A DNA stretch of 64,000 nucleotides from Anoxybacterium sp963668245. GTDB taxonomy: Bacteria; Bacillota; Clostridia; Peptostreptococcales; Anaerovoracaceae. This document shows positions 8,270 through 16,522 of the stretch, one piece after another (positions within the stretch are counted from its first letter, which is position 1; every line of letters starts with the position of its first letter). A program made the translations under genes and the position numbers. The DNA lies in NCBI GenBank assembly GCA_963668245.2, contig OY764195.2, positions 1,798,001 to 1,862,000 on the forward strand, given 5' to 3'. The notes beneath the pieces are model-generated. The model had not been told where the DNA came from. It saw only the letters and a program-made list of their open reading frames with translations, and did not search any database.

Positions 8270-9045
8270 ATAAACCTCTTTTCAATATGAATTAGATTTG
8301 AGCATTTTATTCTGGTAGATGAAGAATCGCTGATACCAAGAAATTCATTGATTTCGTCATCTTCGCATGGCACAAAAAGGGAATCCTTGTCACGAATAGA
8401 TTTCAGACATCCATGGGTCATAATTCCAATCCGATTTGCCATTTTTTGCGCTTCGTGGAAGTCATGGGTTACAAAAATAATTGTGCATCCAAAGCGTTTG
8501 TGAATCTCTTGGATGAGCTGATACATCAGGTTTTTTGTGGAAGGATCCAGCGACGAAAAAGGCTCATCCATTAATAAAATTTTTGGATTGAGTACCAGAG
8601 CCCTTGCCAAGGCTGTTCTTTGCCTTTCCCCACCACTCAGCGTTCCTGGATATTGATGCAGAATATGCCCTATAGAGAGGGTTTCTGCTATTTGGTTTAT
8701 TTTCCGGTGACAATTATTCTTATCAACTTTTTGTGCTTTTAATCCATACTTAATATTATCATAGACTGTCATGTGAGGAAACAACCCAAAATCCTGATAT
8801 ACAAAGCCGATTCCTCTTTTTTCAATTGGGACATTTGAAATGCACTGACCGTTAATTCGTATTGTGCCAGTGCCGTTTTGATAAAATCCTGCAATGGATT
8901 CTAGAAGAACTGTTTTCCCAGAGCCTGTTTTTCCAAGAATCGCAAAGATTTCTTTTTCGCATATAGAAAGATTAATTTGATTTAGTTGAAAGGTTCCTAG
9001 TTTTAAAGAGAAATCATCGATTGCAACGAAAGAATCGTATTTCAT
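8266..9045 (-). CDS. modC: molybdate/tungstate ABC transporter ATPase
   Basis: 259 residues. Walker A is GKTGSGKTVLLES (about 38-50), the signature is LSGGERQRTALARA, Walker B is ILLMDEPFSSLD, and the switch histidine lies in FVTHDFHEA. It energises import of the oxyanion through the ModB permease. At 259 residues it lacks room for the full C-terminal TOBE (molybdate-binding) domain of the roughly 350-residue ModC proteins, so feedback by bound molybdate is probably missing. It overlaps both neighbours by four bases. Confidence 0.88.
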   Translation of the reverse strand: MKYDSFVAIDDFSLKLGTFQLNQINLSICEKEIFAILGKTGSGKTVLLESIAGFYQNGTGTIRINGQCISNVPIEKRGIGFVYQDFGLFPHMTVYDNIKYGLKAQKVDKNNCHRKINQIAETLSIGHILHQYPGTLSGGERQRTALARALVLNPKILLMDEPFSSLDPSTKNLMYQLIQEIHKRFGCTIIFVTHDFHEAQKMANRIGIMTHGCLKSIRDKDSLFVPCEDDEINEFLGISDSSSTRIKCSNLIHIEKRFI

Positions 9046-9866
9046 ATGTTCACATCCTTCATTCGAGTTAATTGTTCATTCTTCCTTCCTAACCAATTTG
9101 TTATAAACAGCGAGATGAACGATATGGTTAAGATAACAGTTGCAGAAGCCATCGCCCCATTCAAATCACCAGTGGCCATATTTAGGTAAACACTAGCGGG
9201 AAGGGTTTCTGTTTTCATACGGGTAATCCCTACGAGCATAAGTGTAGCACCGAATTCTCCAAGTCCCCTTGACCATACGAGTATGACTGCATTGATAATC
9301 GCATACTTGGATAGTGGCAACGTAATTGTTCGAAATCGATGCCATTTGGTAGCTCCTAGGATTCCAGCGATGTATTCTAGGCGTTGGTCTATCTCTTGAA
9401 ATGCTAGCTTGACAAATCGGATTGCATAAGGCAGATTGATAATCGTTTGGGCAAGAATAATTCCATTTTTATGAAATATGACTGGAAAACCAAACTCCCT
9501 TAGCATTTTTCCAAAGTCAGATGAAAAAACAACGAGTAGTCCAAGACCTAACACAAGATAGGGCATGGATAGAGGCAATTCAATGATTATTTCGATGAGT
9601 CTTTTCATCGGAAAAGATCGACGGGTTATAATATAAGCAGTTGGTATGGAACAAACAATACAAATAAAGGTAGATATACTTGCGGTATATAAACTGAGTC
9701 CAATTGAAAACCGCACCTCTCTGGAGAATATGGCATCTTTGAGAGAGGGCATTCCTTTCAAAATAACGGCTAGTATTGCTGAAGCAATAAATAGAATCAC
9801 AGCGATAGAAATCAGCACCGAAATCAATTCAAATAGACTCAAAACGCGGTGTTTTTCTTTGATCAT
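9042..9866 (-). CDS. modB: molybdate/tungstate ABC transporter permease
   Basis: 274 residues with about six transmembrane helices. The cytoplasmic EAA-type loop that contacts the ATPase is seen as EYIAGILGATKWHRFRTITLPLS. It lies in modA-modB-modC-modD order; the start is five bases after the modA stop and has only a weak ribosome site, so translation is probably coupled to modA. Confidence 0.9.
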   Translation of the reverse strand: MIKEKHRVLSLFELISVLISIAVILFIASAILAVILKGMPSLKDAIFSREVRFSIGLSLYTASISTFICIVCSIPTAYIITRRSFPMKRLIEIIIELPLSMPYLVLGLGLLVVFSSDFGKMLREFGFPVIFHKNGIILAQTIINLPYAIRFVKLAFQEIDQRLEYIAGILGATKWHRFRTITLPLSKYAIINAVILVWSRGLGEFGATLMLVGITRMKTETLPASVYLNMATGDLNGAMASATVILTISFISLFITNWLGRKNEQLTRMKDVNI

Positions 9867-9871
9867 TTTGG

Positions 9872-10672
9872 TTAGTTTAATGTTTCATAGCCGTATTTTT
9901 GCCATATGTTTTTCGCCTCATCTGAATTTAAGTAGTCTAGGAAGGCAGATAATGTTTCTGAATCTTTGCTACAGGTTAAGCTTGCTGCTGGTATTGTCTT
10001 GACATATGGATCTAAATCTGTAGTTTCAACAATTTCAACAGCATCCGAACTTGTTGCGTTTTCTTTCCAAACAATGACAGCATCACATTCATCTAATGAA
10101 AGGGCATTGATGATTTCTGGTGCTGTTGTAGATCTTGAGAGTATTTGTATTTGATCTAATATTCCAAGTTCCTTTAAAGCCTTGTCAGCTATTTTGCCAA
10201 TTGGTGTTGCTTCTGCATCGCCAAGTACTACGCGTACATCTGCAGTTGCTAAATCGGATAGCCCAGCAATGTTCATCGGATTACCAGCTTGGACCGCTAA
10301 AACAGGTATGTGTTTTACTAAGTCAACGCTCTCTTTGACATATTCCTCTACTGGTGCAAGTTCATCTTTAGAACCAGCTACAAATAAATCACCTTCCTCA
10401 GCTGTCCTAATCTGAGTCTGGGATTGTGCTGCATTTGCATAAACAACTTCCATTGTGCAACCAGTCTCATCTTGAAAAGCTTGTGCAATTTCAGTAAAAG
10501 GTTTGGTCATCCCGGCACCACAAAATACTTGGAGTGTTTTACCTGAAAGTGATGGTACACTTGCATTTGGATCAGCTGCAGTGCTTTCCTCTGAGGAACC
10601 ACAACCAGAAAAAAGAAATAGTGCCATAGATAATACCAATAGAATGTGTGTAAATTTCTTGCTCATTTTCAT
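9872..10672 (-). CDS. modA: molybdate-binding lipoprotein ModA
   Basis: 266 residues: lipoprotein signal peptide with lipobox ending FSGC (C24), then a two-lobed binding protein with LQVFCGAGMTKPF at the start of lobe one and a DLFVAGSKDEL segment characteristic of the oxyanion-binding ModA group. The ATG at 10672 is used because GGAGG (10679-10683) lies six bases before it; an in-frame TTG further up overlaps that site. It captures molybdate or tungstate outside the membrane for ModBC. Choice between the two anions cannot be made by eye. Confidence 0.88.
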   Translation of the reverse strand: MKMSKKFTHILLVLSMALFLFSGCGSSEESTAADPNASVPSLSGKTLQVFCGAGMTKPFTEIAQAFQDETGCTMEVVYANAAQSQTQIRTAEEGDLFVAGSKDELAPVEEYVKESVDLVKHIPVLAVQAGNPMNIAGLSDLATADVRVVLGDAEATPIGKIADKALKELGILDQIQILSRSTTAPEIINALSLDECDAVIVWKENATSSDAVEIVETTDLDPYVKTIPAASLTCSKDSETLSAFLDYLNSDEAKNIWQKYGYETLN

Positions 10673-10724
10673 TTTGTCCTCCAATTTTAGTTTGGTTTAG
10701 TTTGTTTTGATGGTATATAATATG

Positions 10725-10754
10725 ATTATATTGTAAAAAGACTGTTTTTACAAT
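10725..10754 (-). promoter_or_regulatory. modA promoter with embedded palindromic operator
   Basis: Minus-strand TTGTAA (10753-10748), a 17-base spacer and TATAAT (10730-10725). A perfect 10-base inverted repeat, ATTGTAAAAA-N5-TTTTTACAAT, spans 10730-10754 and thus covers the -35 box and the whole spacer. This is the classical position of a repressor site. The site also lies upstream of the divergent permease gene. No modE-like gene is in the window. Confidence 0.7.
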
Positions 10755-10843
10755 GAATAATTTACATATGTTCAAAAAAAGAAAACAACGGTATAATGAA
10801 TGAGCAGTGAATTGCTAAAATAAACACAACAGGAGTATGACAA

Positions 10844-11986
10844 ATGGAAGAAAAGAAAAGCTATCACGTTTCGTATGTGGTAATCGCTTTGGCAGCGGGG
10901 TATTTTATCATATCGTTATTTCGTGCAGTAGGTGGTTTAGAGTTTTCTGGATTAAGAGTATATCATACAATTTTTATTAGTATACTGATGCAGGCATTTC
11001 CTTTTATGTTGGTTGGTATATTTGTTTCATCAACAATGCATGTATTTTTATCCGACCAACTGATTATTAGAATATTTCCAAGAAAATATGGATTGGGTTT
11101 TTTAAGCGCATTGATTGGAGGCATCTTTCTTCCAGTCTGTGAATGTGCCATTGTTCCTGTTACGACAGGACTTATCAAAAAAGGCGTTCCGTTACCCATT
11201 TCATTTACATTTTTATTAGCAGCACCTATTATGAATCCAATTGTGATTATTTCGACTTTATATGCATTTCCGGGAAACCCTGAAGTTACAGTGATGCGTG
11301 TTATTTTAGGCTTGATTGTGGCGATTTTGATTGGATTGATTCTTACGGTTCTTGAAAGAATCGTTCCAGAAATATTCCTCAAGCCAGGACGAATTGATTT
11401 AGATATACAGCATTCTCATTGTAGCTGTGAACATCATGATTGTAGCCATCATGAGCCAAACCATGATGATGGACATGAAATAGACTGTGGATGCTATCAT
11501 CATTCTCATATGCATGATGATTATGAGAAATATGACCATATCTTGGATCAAAATATAAAAATGGTACGCCCAGTTTGGAAAGAAAAATGGGAATCCTTCT
11601 TTTTGCATGCAGGCGACGAATTCTTTGGAGTCGGAAAGTATCTAGTACTAGGGGCTTCTTTAACTAGTTTGATTCAGGTTGTTTTTCCTCGTAGCATATT
11701 TGAAACATTGAGTGGACATCAGAACCTCTCGCTATTGGTTATGATGGGACTTGCCTTTGTGTTTTCAGCATGTTCTACTTCAGATGCATTCATCGCCAGA
11801 AGTTATTTGGATAAATTTCCGATTGGTTCAATTTTAGGGTTTTTAGTATTTGGACCTATGATGGATATCAAGAACTTATTGATGCTTCTTGCGAATTTTC
11901 GTAAAACCTTTGTTTTTAGCCTTTGTGGTATTATCTTTATTGTGAATTATTTAATACTTAGCTTTATCTGTATGCATATTCAATAG
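10844..11986 (+). CDS. UPF0718/YraQ-type permease with His/Cys-rich loop
   Basis: 380 residues in two membrane halves. The first half contains LPVCECAIVPVTTGLIKKGV, the second FSACSTSDAFIARSYLDKFP, both conserved in this permease family. Between them (about residues 185-230) is a loop packed with His, Cys and Asp (HSHCSCEHHDCSHH and similar), which suggests binding of a soft divalent metal. It forms a pair with the next gene, 11 bases downstream. The transported species is not established; a metal ion is the inference. Confidence 0.8.
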   Translation: MEEKKSYHVSYVVIALAAGYFIISLFRAVGGLEFSGLRVYHTIFISILMQAFPFMLVGIFVSSTMHVFLSDQLIIRIFPRKYGLGFLSALIGGIFLPVCECAIVPVTTGLIKKGVPLPISFTFLLAAPIMNPIVIISTLYAFPGNPEVTVMRVILGLIVAILIGLILTVLERIVPEIFLKPGRIDLDIQHSHCSCEHHDCSHHEPNHDDGHEIDCGCYHHSHMHDDYEKYDHILDQNIKMVRPVWKEKWESFFLHAGDEFFGVGKYLVLGASLTSLIQVVFPRSIFETLSGHQNLSLLVMMGLAFVFSACSTSDAFIARSYLDKFPIGSILGFLVFGPMMDIKNLLMLLANFRKTFVFSLCGIIFIVNYLILSFICMHIQ

Positions 11987-11997
11987 GGAGAAGCAAT

Positions 11998-12795
11998 ATG
12001 ATTAAAATAAAAAATTGGAACATAAAAAAGATAATAGAAATGATTCTTCTGTTTGGTTATAGCATATTTTTCTTAAAAACCATATTGGACGGAACCGTGA
12101 AACAGTATGTGCACCCGAGAGTGATTCCATTTATGATTTTTGCATCATTGGGATTTTTGCTGATTGGAGCATTTTATTTCAAGAGACTAGGTACTGGTAA
12201 TCAGAAAGGATATGTTGCTTCGCTGGTCTTCTTTGGGTTGCCACTTCTCATGGCTTTTTCGATTCCTCCCCAATCATTTGATTCAAATATGGAAGTCGTT
12301 GGTACGATTCAGTTAAAACAAAGTGTTTCCATTTCATCAAATGTAAATCAGTCAGGGAAGTCATCAACAGAGGAGCTCTTAAAAGGGCAACCAACAACGC
12401 AGCAGGCTGACCAAACTCCAGAGAAATCAATGAATCTGGTTTTAGACGACGATCATTTTGTAACGTATCTAAATGAAATATACAGTGACCAAGAGAGCTA
12501 TATGGGAATGCCTGTGGAGATTATTGGGTTTGTTTATAGGGATCAGGATCAATTTACTGATGCAGACCAATTTGTAACAGCACGCCTCATGATGGTGTGT
12601 TGTGCGGCAGATATGCAGCCTGTGGGATTGTTATGTTGTTATACTGAGGCTCAACAATGGGAGGATAATACATGGGTCAATGTCAAAGGATATCTGGAAC
12701 AAACTGAATTGGGAGGAGAAATGGTACCGCTGGTACAAGTAACTGAGGTAGAAAAAACAGAAATACCAGAACAGCGATATGTGTATCCTTATTAA
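11998..12795 (+). CDS. TIGR03943-type partner of the YraQ-like permease
   Basis: 265 residues: two or three N-terminal hydrophobic helices, a polar linker at about 100-145, and a C-terminal soluble domain with VEIIGFVYRD and the cysteine-rich MMVCCAADMQPVGLLCCY. GGGAGAAG precedes the ATG. Genes of this type regularly follow UPF0718 permeases. The clustered cysteines and the neighbour's His-rich loop point to a shared metal-handling task, which remains inference. Confidence 0.78.
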   Translation: MIKIKNWNIKKIIEMILLFGYSIFFLKTILDGTVKQYVHPRVIPFMIFASLGFLLIGAFYFKRLGTGNQKGYVASLVFFGLPLLMAFSIPPQSFDSNMEVVGTIQLKQSVSISSNVNQSGKSSTEELLKGQPTTQQADQTPEKSMNLVLDDDHFVTYLNEIYSDQESYMGMPVEIIGFVYRDQDQFTDADQFVTARLMMVCCAADMQPVGLLCCYTEAQQWEDNTWVNVKGYLEQTELGGEMVPLVQVTEVEKTEIPEQRYVYPY

Positions 12796-12835
12796 TTGGA
12801 TAATCATATGCGAATCAATTTTTAAGAAAAAGTTA

Positions 12836-12863
12836 TTGACATATGCCCATAAAATGTTAAAAT
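12836..12863 (+). promoter_or_regulatory. promoter of the NifX-like gene
   Basis: TTGACA (12836-12841), a 16-base spacer and TAAAAT (12858-12863), 36 bases before the gene's start. It separates this gene transcriptionally from the permease pair. Confidence 0.6.
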
Positions 12864-12898
12864 ATAATTGAATTAAAATTGCAGGGAGGGGTATGCCA

Positions 12899-13264
12899 AT
12901 GAAGATTTCTATACCAATGGAACAAATGGATATTGAATCACAAATCAATGACTCCTTTGGAAGGGCTCCATTTTATTTGATTTATAGCACTGTAAACAAG
13001 GATGTAGAATATTTGGATCATCGTGCAGTAGCTAGTCAAGGTGGTGCGGGAGTTCGAGCGGCCCAAGTTTTAGCAGACAATGGTGTGAGAGCTATTATCA
13101 CGCATCAATGTGGTGAGAATGCAGAGAAGATACTTGCAAATGCAGAGGTTCTGATTTATGAAGCGATTAAGGGAACTGCAAGAGAAAATCTGGATGCATA
13201 TGAAAACGATCAATTGAAATTGCTTAGTAGTTTTCGATCCATTCTTCCTGGGGAAAAGGAATAG
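12899..13264 (+). CDS. NifX/NifB-type iron-molybdenum cofactor-binding domain protein
   Basis: 121 residues consisting of a single dinitrogenase iron-molybdenum cofactor domain (MKISIPMEQMDIESQI at the start, THQCGENAEKIL in the middle). The ATG at 12899 sits seven bases after GGGAGGGG; the ATG at 12893 is too close. Stand-alone proteins of this type are common in anaerobes without nitrogenase and bind metal clusters; the role here is unknown. Its position near the molybdate operon is suggestive only. Confidence 0.82.
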   Translation: MKISIPMEQMDIESQINDSFGRAPFYLIYSTVNKDVEYLDHRAVASQGGAGVRAAQVLADNGVRAIITHQCGENAEKILANAEVLIYEAIKGTARENLDAYENDQLKLLSSFRSILPGEKE

Positions 13265-13302
13265 CGTAAGGGTTTAAGTTTAATATTAGACTTTCTCATC
13301 AT

Positions 13303-13346
13303 AAAAAAATAGTCTCAATCCTATTTGGACTGAGACTATTTTTTTA
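13303..13346. terminator. bidirectional terminator
   Basis: Stem ATAGTCTCA / TGAGACTAT flanked by A-runs on the left and T-runs on the right serves both the NifX-like gene and the convergent wall hydrolase. Confidence 0.85.
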
Positions 13347-13355
13347 TATCATGTT

Positions 13356-14801
13356 TTAATTTGTGAGACGAACTGCTCCCCAATAGTATAGCGTGGTGCC
13401 AGATAGTGAGCTGATTTTAACTCGCTCTCCAGCCTGTGGGGCATGTATAAAGGATCCACCACCTACATATATCCCAACATGGCTTATACCAGACGACCCA
13501 GATGAACCTTTGAAGAATATCAAATCTCCGGGCTGTAGTGCTGATTTTTCTACGAATTCGCCATATCCAAACTGACTGGCTGCATGGTGAGGTATGGTGC
13601 CACCAAAGTGTGCATAAACGTATTGGGTAAATCCAGAACAATCGAATCCATTAGGGGATGTCCCACCGCTTTTATACGGGACACCGATAAATTCTTTTGC
13701 GTAACTCACAATCTCTTGACCAGAAGCTGAAACGGCAACTGTTCTGCCGCCACCACGGCTGGCAATATATTTTGGTTTTGGTTTTGTTCCTTTTAAAGCA
13801 ACCTCGGTTTGAGGATTAGAAATTACTTCTGAATGAATCACAGTAGAATCAGTAATCATACCGTTCTCTTTGACCACTTCAGTACAGACTTGTTGAGATC
13901 CTTTGATGCCAGTAGTTTTTACTTGAACCTCTCCTTGATATAAAACATCGCTATCTTCATATACTGTTTCGAACTCAATCGGCTCGGTTGTAGTGATTTG
14001 TTCCTTTGAGACGACAGTAATATACGGTGATTTTAAATATAAATTTAAGGTTTGACCGATATATATGCTATTTGGATCAAAACCAGGATTATTCTGTTCC
14101 AATTCTTCAATACTGATGTTATATTTTGAAGCAATATCCCAAATGGTATCACCATCTTGAACCGTATACGAGGAAGGTGAGGTTGTGCCTGTCAAAAGCA
14201 TATTAACTGCCTCTGTTGAATCTGAAATGTCAGCCACATTGATTGCTGATTGGGTAATCTTAACCGCTTCTTTAAAGGATGTGCTGATAACTGTACTTCC
14301 ATCGGACAAATAATAATTTTGTACTTGATTTAAGATATCTTCAGCAGAATTTTTTGTTGCAACATTGATAAGCGCTGTTCCGTTGACTGTTACAACCCAG
14401 CCATTTACCGTGCATAAACGAGATTCAATCAATGCAAGCTTAATCGAATCTAAAGAAAGCAATGGAACTTGATTTTTCTTTAAATCAGTTGCGGTACATG
14501 AAATTTGATCTGTATCTAACATGATTTGAAAGGAATCATCTTGATCAGAGTTTCCCACGTAGTCATCATGGATTGATGCAACGGCGGCGTAAGCAACACC
14601 TTTATTTGTCACATATCCGATTTTGGTGCCAGAAATCTCAAGACTGTAGACTTCCGTTTGTGGCGTCAGCAGTATAACCGACAGCAAGACTGCACAGAAA
14701 CAAGTAGTAGCGATTAAAGTAATTTTTGCAGTTTTATTTGATTGCTTTAACTTATCGTAGTAGTACAAAACAATTTTTTGTATCCTTTGTCGTATATTCA
14801 T
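13356..14801 (-). CDS. secreted LysM-G5-NlpC/P60 peptidoglycan hydrolase
   Basis: 481 residues. A signal anchor lies at 28-47; an unassigned extracellular part covers about 60-205; a LysM sugar-binding domain follows at about 211-256 (YTVQDGDTIWDIASKYNIS), then a G5 domain at about 262-340, and a C-terminal NlpC/P60 endopeptidase at about 365-481. The catalytic cysteine is C388 in NGFDCSGF, with the histidine in ISHVGIYVGGG. It should cut stem-peptide bonds in the cell wall. The gene stands alone between a terminator and a 443-base gap. Confidence 0.9.
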   Translation of the reverse strand: MNIRQRIQKIVLYYYDKLKQSNKTAKITLIATTCFCAVLLSVILLTPQTEVYSLEISGTKIGYVTNKGVAYAAVASIHDDYVGNSDQDDSFQIMLDTDQISCTATDLKKNQVPLLSLDSIKLALIESRLCTVNGWVVTVNGTALINVATKNSAEDILNQVQNYYLSDGSTVISTSFKEAVKITQSAINVADISDSTEAVNMLLTGTTSPSSYTVQDGDTIWDIASKYNISIEELEQNNPGFDPNSIYIGQTLNLYLKSPYITVVSKEQITTTEPIEFETVYEDSDVLYQGEVQVKTTGIKGSQQVCTEVVKENGMITDSTVIHSEVISNPQTEVALKGTKPKPKYIASRGGGRTVAVSASGQEIVSYAKEFIGVPYKSGGTSPNGFDCSGFTQYVYAHFGGTIPHHAASQFGYGEFVEKSALQPGDLIFFKGSSGSSGISHVGIYVGGGSFIHAPQAGERVKISSLSGTTLYYWGAVRLTN

Positions 14802-15244
14802 CCAAGTACCTCTTCTTCCAATTGCTTATTTTATATTACAATATTGTTACAAAAAAAGCAACCAAAGTCGTAAGGGATTCACAAAAACTATACAAACAGA
14901 CTCGATAGAAGTATTGCAAATAAAGAATTAAATAAATTATTGCGCGTATTGTGAAATTACAATACTGAAATAAATCAGTACTATTTTGCGGTTAATTGCA
15001 TGATATTTGAAATTGATTTGTTATGAAAGCGCACACGAAGCTTTTTCACAATAGTTTCCATCTTTTCATAGAAATAGCGCCGATTGATCGTGCCAAAACA
15101 TATGTTGGAACGATTGAAAAAAATGATGATAATTATTAAAAATATTAATAATATTAATAAATTAATTAAAAATATTAATTTAGGCATTGCAATTTATTTC
15201 TTTTAGTGATATAGTTTGCTTACAAAAGAGGAGGAAGGAAATAA
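14802..15244. other. 443-base intergenic region, AT-rich
   Basis: No convincing gene. It holds an inverted repeat GTATTGT-N6-ACAATAC at 14946-14965, a very AT-rich run of repeated AATATTAAT-like units at about 15125-15182, and the DUF2089 promoter at 15187-15215. A minus-strand open frame at 14981-15187 is low-complexity and was not accepted. Confidence 0.6.
15187..15215 (+). promoter_or_regulatory. promoter of the DUF2089 cluster
   Basis: TTGCAA (15187-15192), a 17-base spacer and TATAGT (15210-15215), directly after an AT-rich upstream stretch that could act as an UP element. Confidence 0.6.
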
Positions 15245-15613
15245 ATGGCATATCGATTATTGGGCAGTTGCCCAGTTTGCGGGGGGAAACTTAGAGCGGT
15301 TCGCTTAAAATGCAGCAAGTGTGACACGATCATTGAAAATGAATTTGAATTTTCAAGATTTTCATACTTAAATGATGAGCAGTTGAAATTCATGGAAGTC
15401 TTTGTTATGTGTAGGGGAAACATAAAAGATGTTGAACGTGAGTTAGGGATATCATATCCTACGGTTCGTGCAAAATTAGATGATGTAATAGGCGCGTTAG
15501 GGTATTCGGTCGGAAAGAAAAACAAAGTCGAAGAAGCAGATGTATTGGATTTACTTGAAAAAGGTGAAATTACTGCTGAACAGGCAGTTGTTATGTTGAA
15601 AGAAACAAAATAG
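15245..15613 (+). CDS. DUF2089 zinc-ribbon/HTH protein
   Basis: 122 residues. An N-terminal zinc ribbon has two CxxC pairs (CPVCGG and CSKCD, residues about 10-27). A helix-turn-helix region follows at about 45-80 (GNIKDVERELGISYPTVRAKLDDVI), then a short C-terminal helix pair (LLEKGEITAEQAVVMLKE). It looks like a small transcription factor. GAGGAGG lies upstream. It leads a three-gene cluster whose other members carry related C-terminal modules, so autoregulation is plausible. Confidence 0.85.
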   Translation: MAYRLLGSCPVCGGKLRAVRLKCSKCDTIIENEFEFSRFSYLNDEQLKFMEVFVMCRGNIKDVERELGISYPTVRAKLDDVIGALGYSVGKKNKVEEADVLDLLEKGEITAEQAVVMLKETK

Positions 15614-15623
15614 TGAAAGGGTA

Positions 15624-16010
15624 ATGGGTGAAATGATGAAAGATGAAATTCAAAGAGTGTTGACGATGATGGAAGAGGGGAAAATTGATGCAGAGAAAGC
15701 TGCGGAATTGATTGAATTATTAAATGAAAAAAAAGAATCAAGCACAAATGTTACGTATAGAGAAAATCTTGATAAGATGTTAAGAGTCAAAGTTCTTTCA
15801 GCAAATGACGATAAGGTCAATATTAATGTCCCTGTTCGATTTCTAAAAGCAATCGGTAGTGCTGTAAATAGCATTAATATTCCTCATGTTTCTGATCAAG
15901 AGGGAATTGACATTAAAATGATAATGGAAGCAATTGATTCTGGCCTGGATGGGAAACTTGTTGATATCAAAAGCAGTGACGGGGATTTTGTAGAAATTAG
16001 TATTGAGTAG
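15624..16010 (+). CDS. small DUF2089-associated protein with SHOCT-like N-terminus
   Basis: 128 residues (about 125 if the ATG at 15633 is used; the ribosome site AAAGGG is ambiguous). The N-terminus (IQRVLTMMEEGKIDAEKAAELIELL) is a short helical module that resembles the tail of the preceding DUF2089 protein. The C-terminal part ends VDIKSSDGDFVEISIE, a beta-type repeat also present in the next gene. No enzyme motif or membrane segment is seen. Confidence 0.75.
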   Translation: MGEMMKDEIQRVLTMMEEGKIDAEKAAELIELLNEKKESSTNVTYRENLDKMLRVKVLSANDDKVNINVPVRFLKAIGSAVNSINIPHVSDQEGIDIKMIMEAIDSGLDGKLVDIKSSDGDFVEISIE

Positions 16011-16106
16011 TATGTTGGTTTTCGAGCAAGTTTTTAATTTGTTGCAGTACAAAATATCTATTGGCGATGTAAAATCATTATTCTGAGAGGAACTGGTTGG
16101 TTCATT

Positions 16107-16358
16107 ATGAAACTATATTTGCGTACAGAAAAAGGAATTCGGTTTTATTTTATTGTGCCTCTTTGGATGGCAAAAGCTGGGGTTGGATTAGGATTGAAAA
16201 TTGCCAAACATCAAAGCAGGGAAAAAAGAGGGATTGATTTATCTTCCGTTGATGTGCAATTATTAAAAAAAGGGATTAACCTTTTAAAAGAGTATCGTGG
16301 TCTATCTCTAGTTGATATCAAAAGTAGTGATGGCACAGAAGTAAAAATCATTTTATAA
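16107..16358 (+). CDS. small paralogue of the preceding protein's C-terminal domain
   Basis: 83 residues. The end, LVDIKSSDGTEVKIIL, is clearly related to the tail of the preceding protein, but the N-terminal helical module is missing. It begins MKLYLRTEKGIRFYF and includes a mildly hydrophobic stretch (VPLWMAKAGVGLGLKIA). GAGAGG lies about 14 bases before the ATG, farther than usual, so the start is less certain. Confidence 0.65.
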   Translation: MKLYLRTEKGIRFYFIVPLWMAKAGVGLGLKIAKHQSREKRGIDLSSVDVQLLKKGINLLKEYRGLSLVDIKSSDGTEVKIIL

Positions 16359-16383
16359 GTGAATGAAATAAATTCTATGGTAA

Positions 16384-16418
16384 AAAAGCTCCTGTCATGA
16401 AAGTGAAGGGGGCTTTTG
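16384..16418 (+). terminator. terminator of the DUF2089 cluster
   Basis: Arms AAAAGCTCCT and AGGGGGCTTTT pair (one G-U) around a short loop and end in a T-run. Confidence 0.6.
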
Positions 16419-16522
16419 ATTTACTTGGATTTAACACAAGCTTAATTAGCACTTTACATCAATTCATTATAATGGCGTTGAAAGGTAAACAATAGTCAAT
16501 AATTATGGATAGAGGTGGAAAA

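Noticed and set aside
14981..15187. Minus-strand open frame of 68 codons
   Set aside because: Ile/Leu/Phe-rich product caused by the AT tract, no ribosome site, no homology that I recognise.
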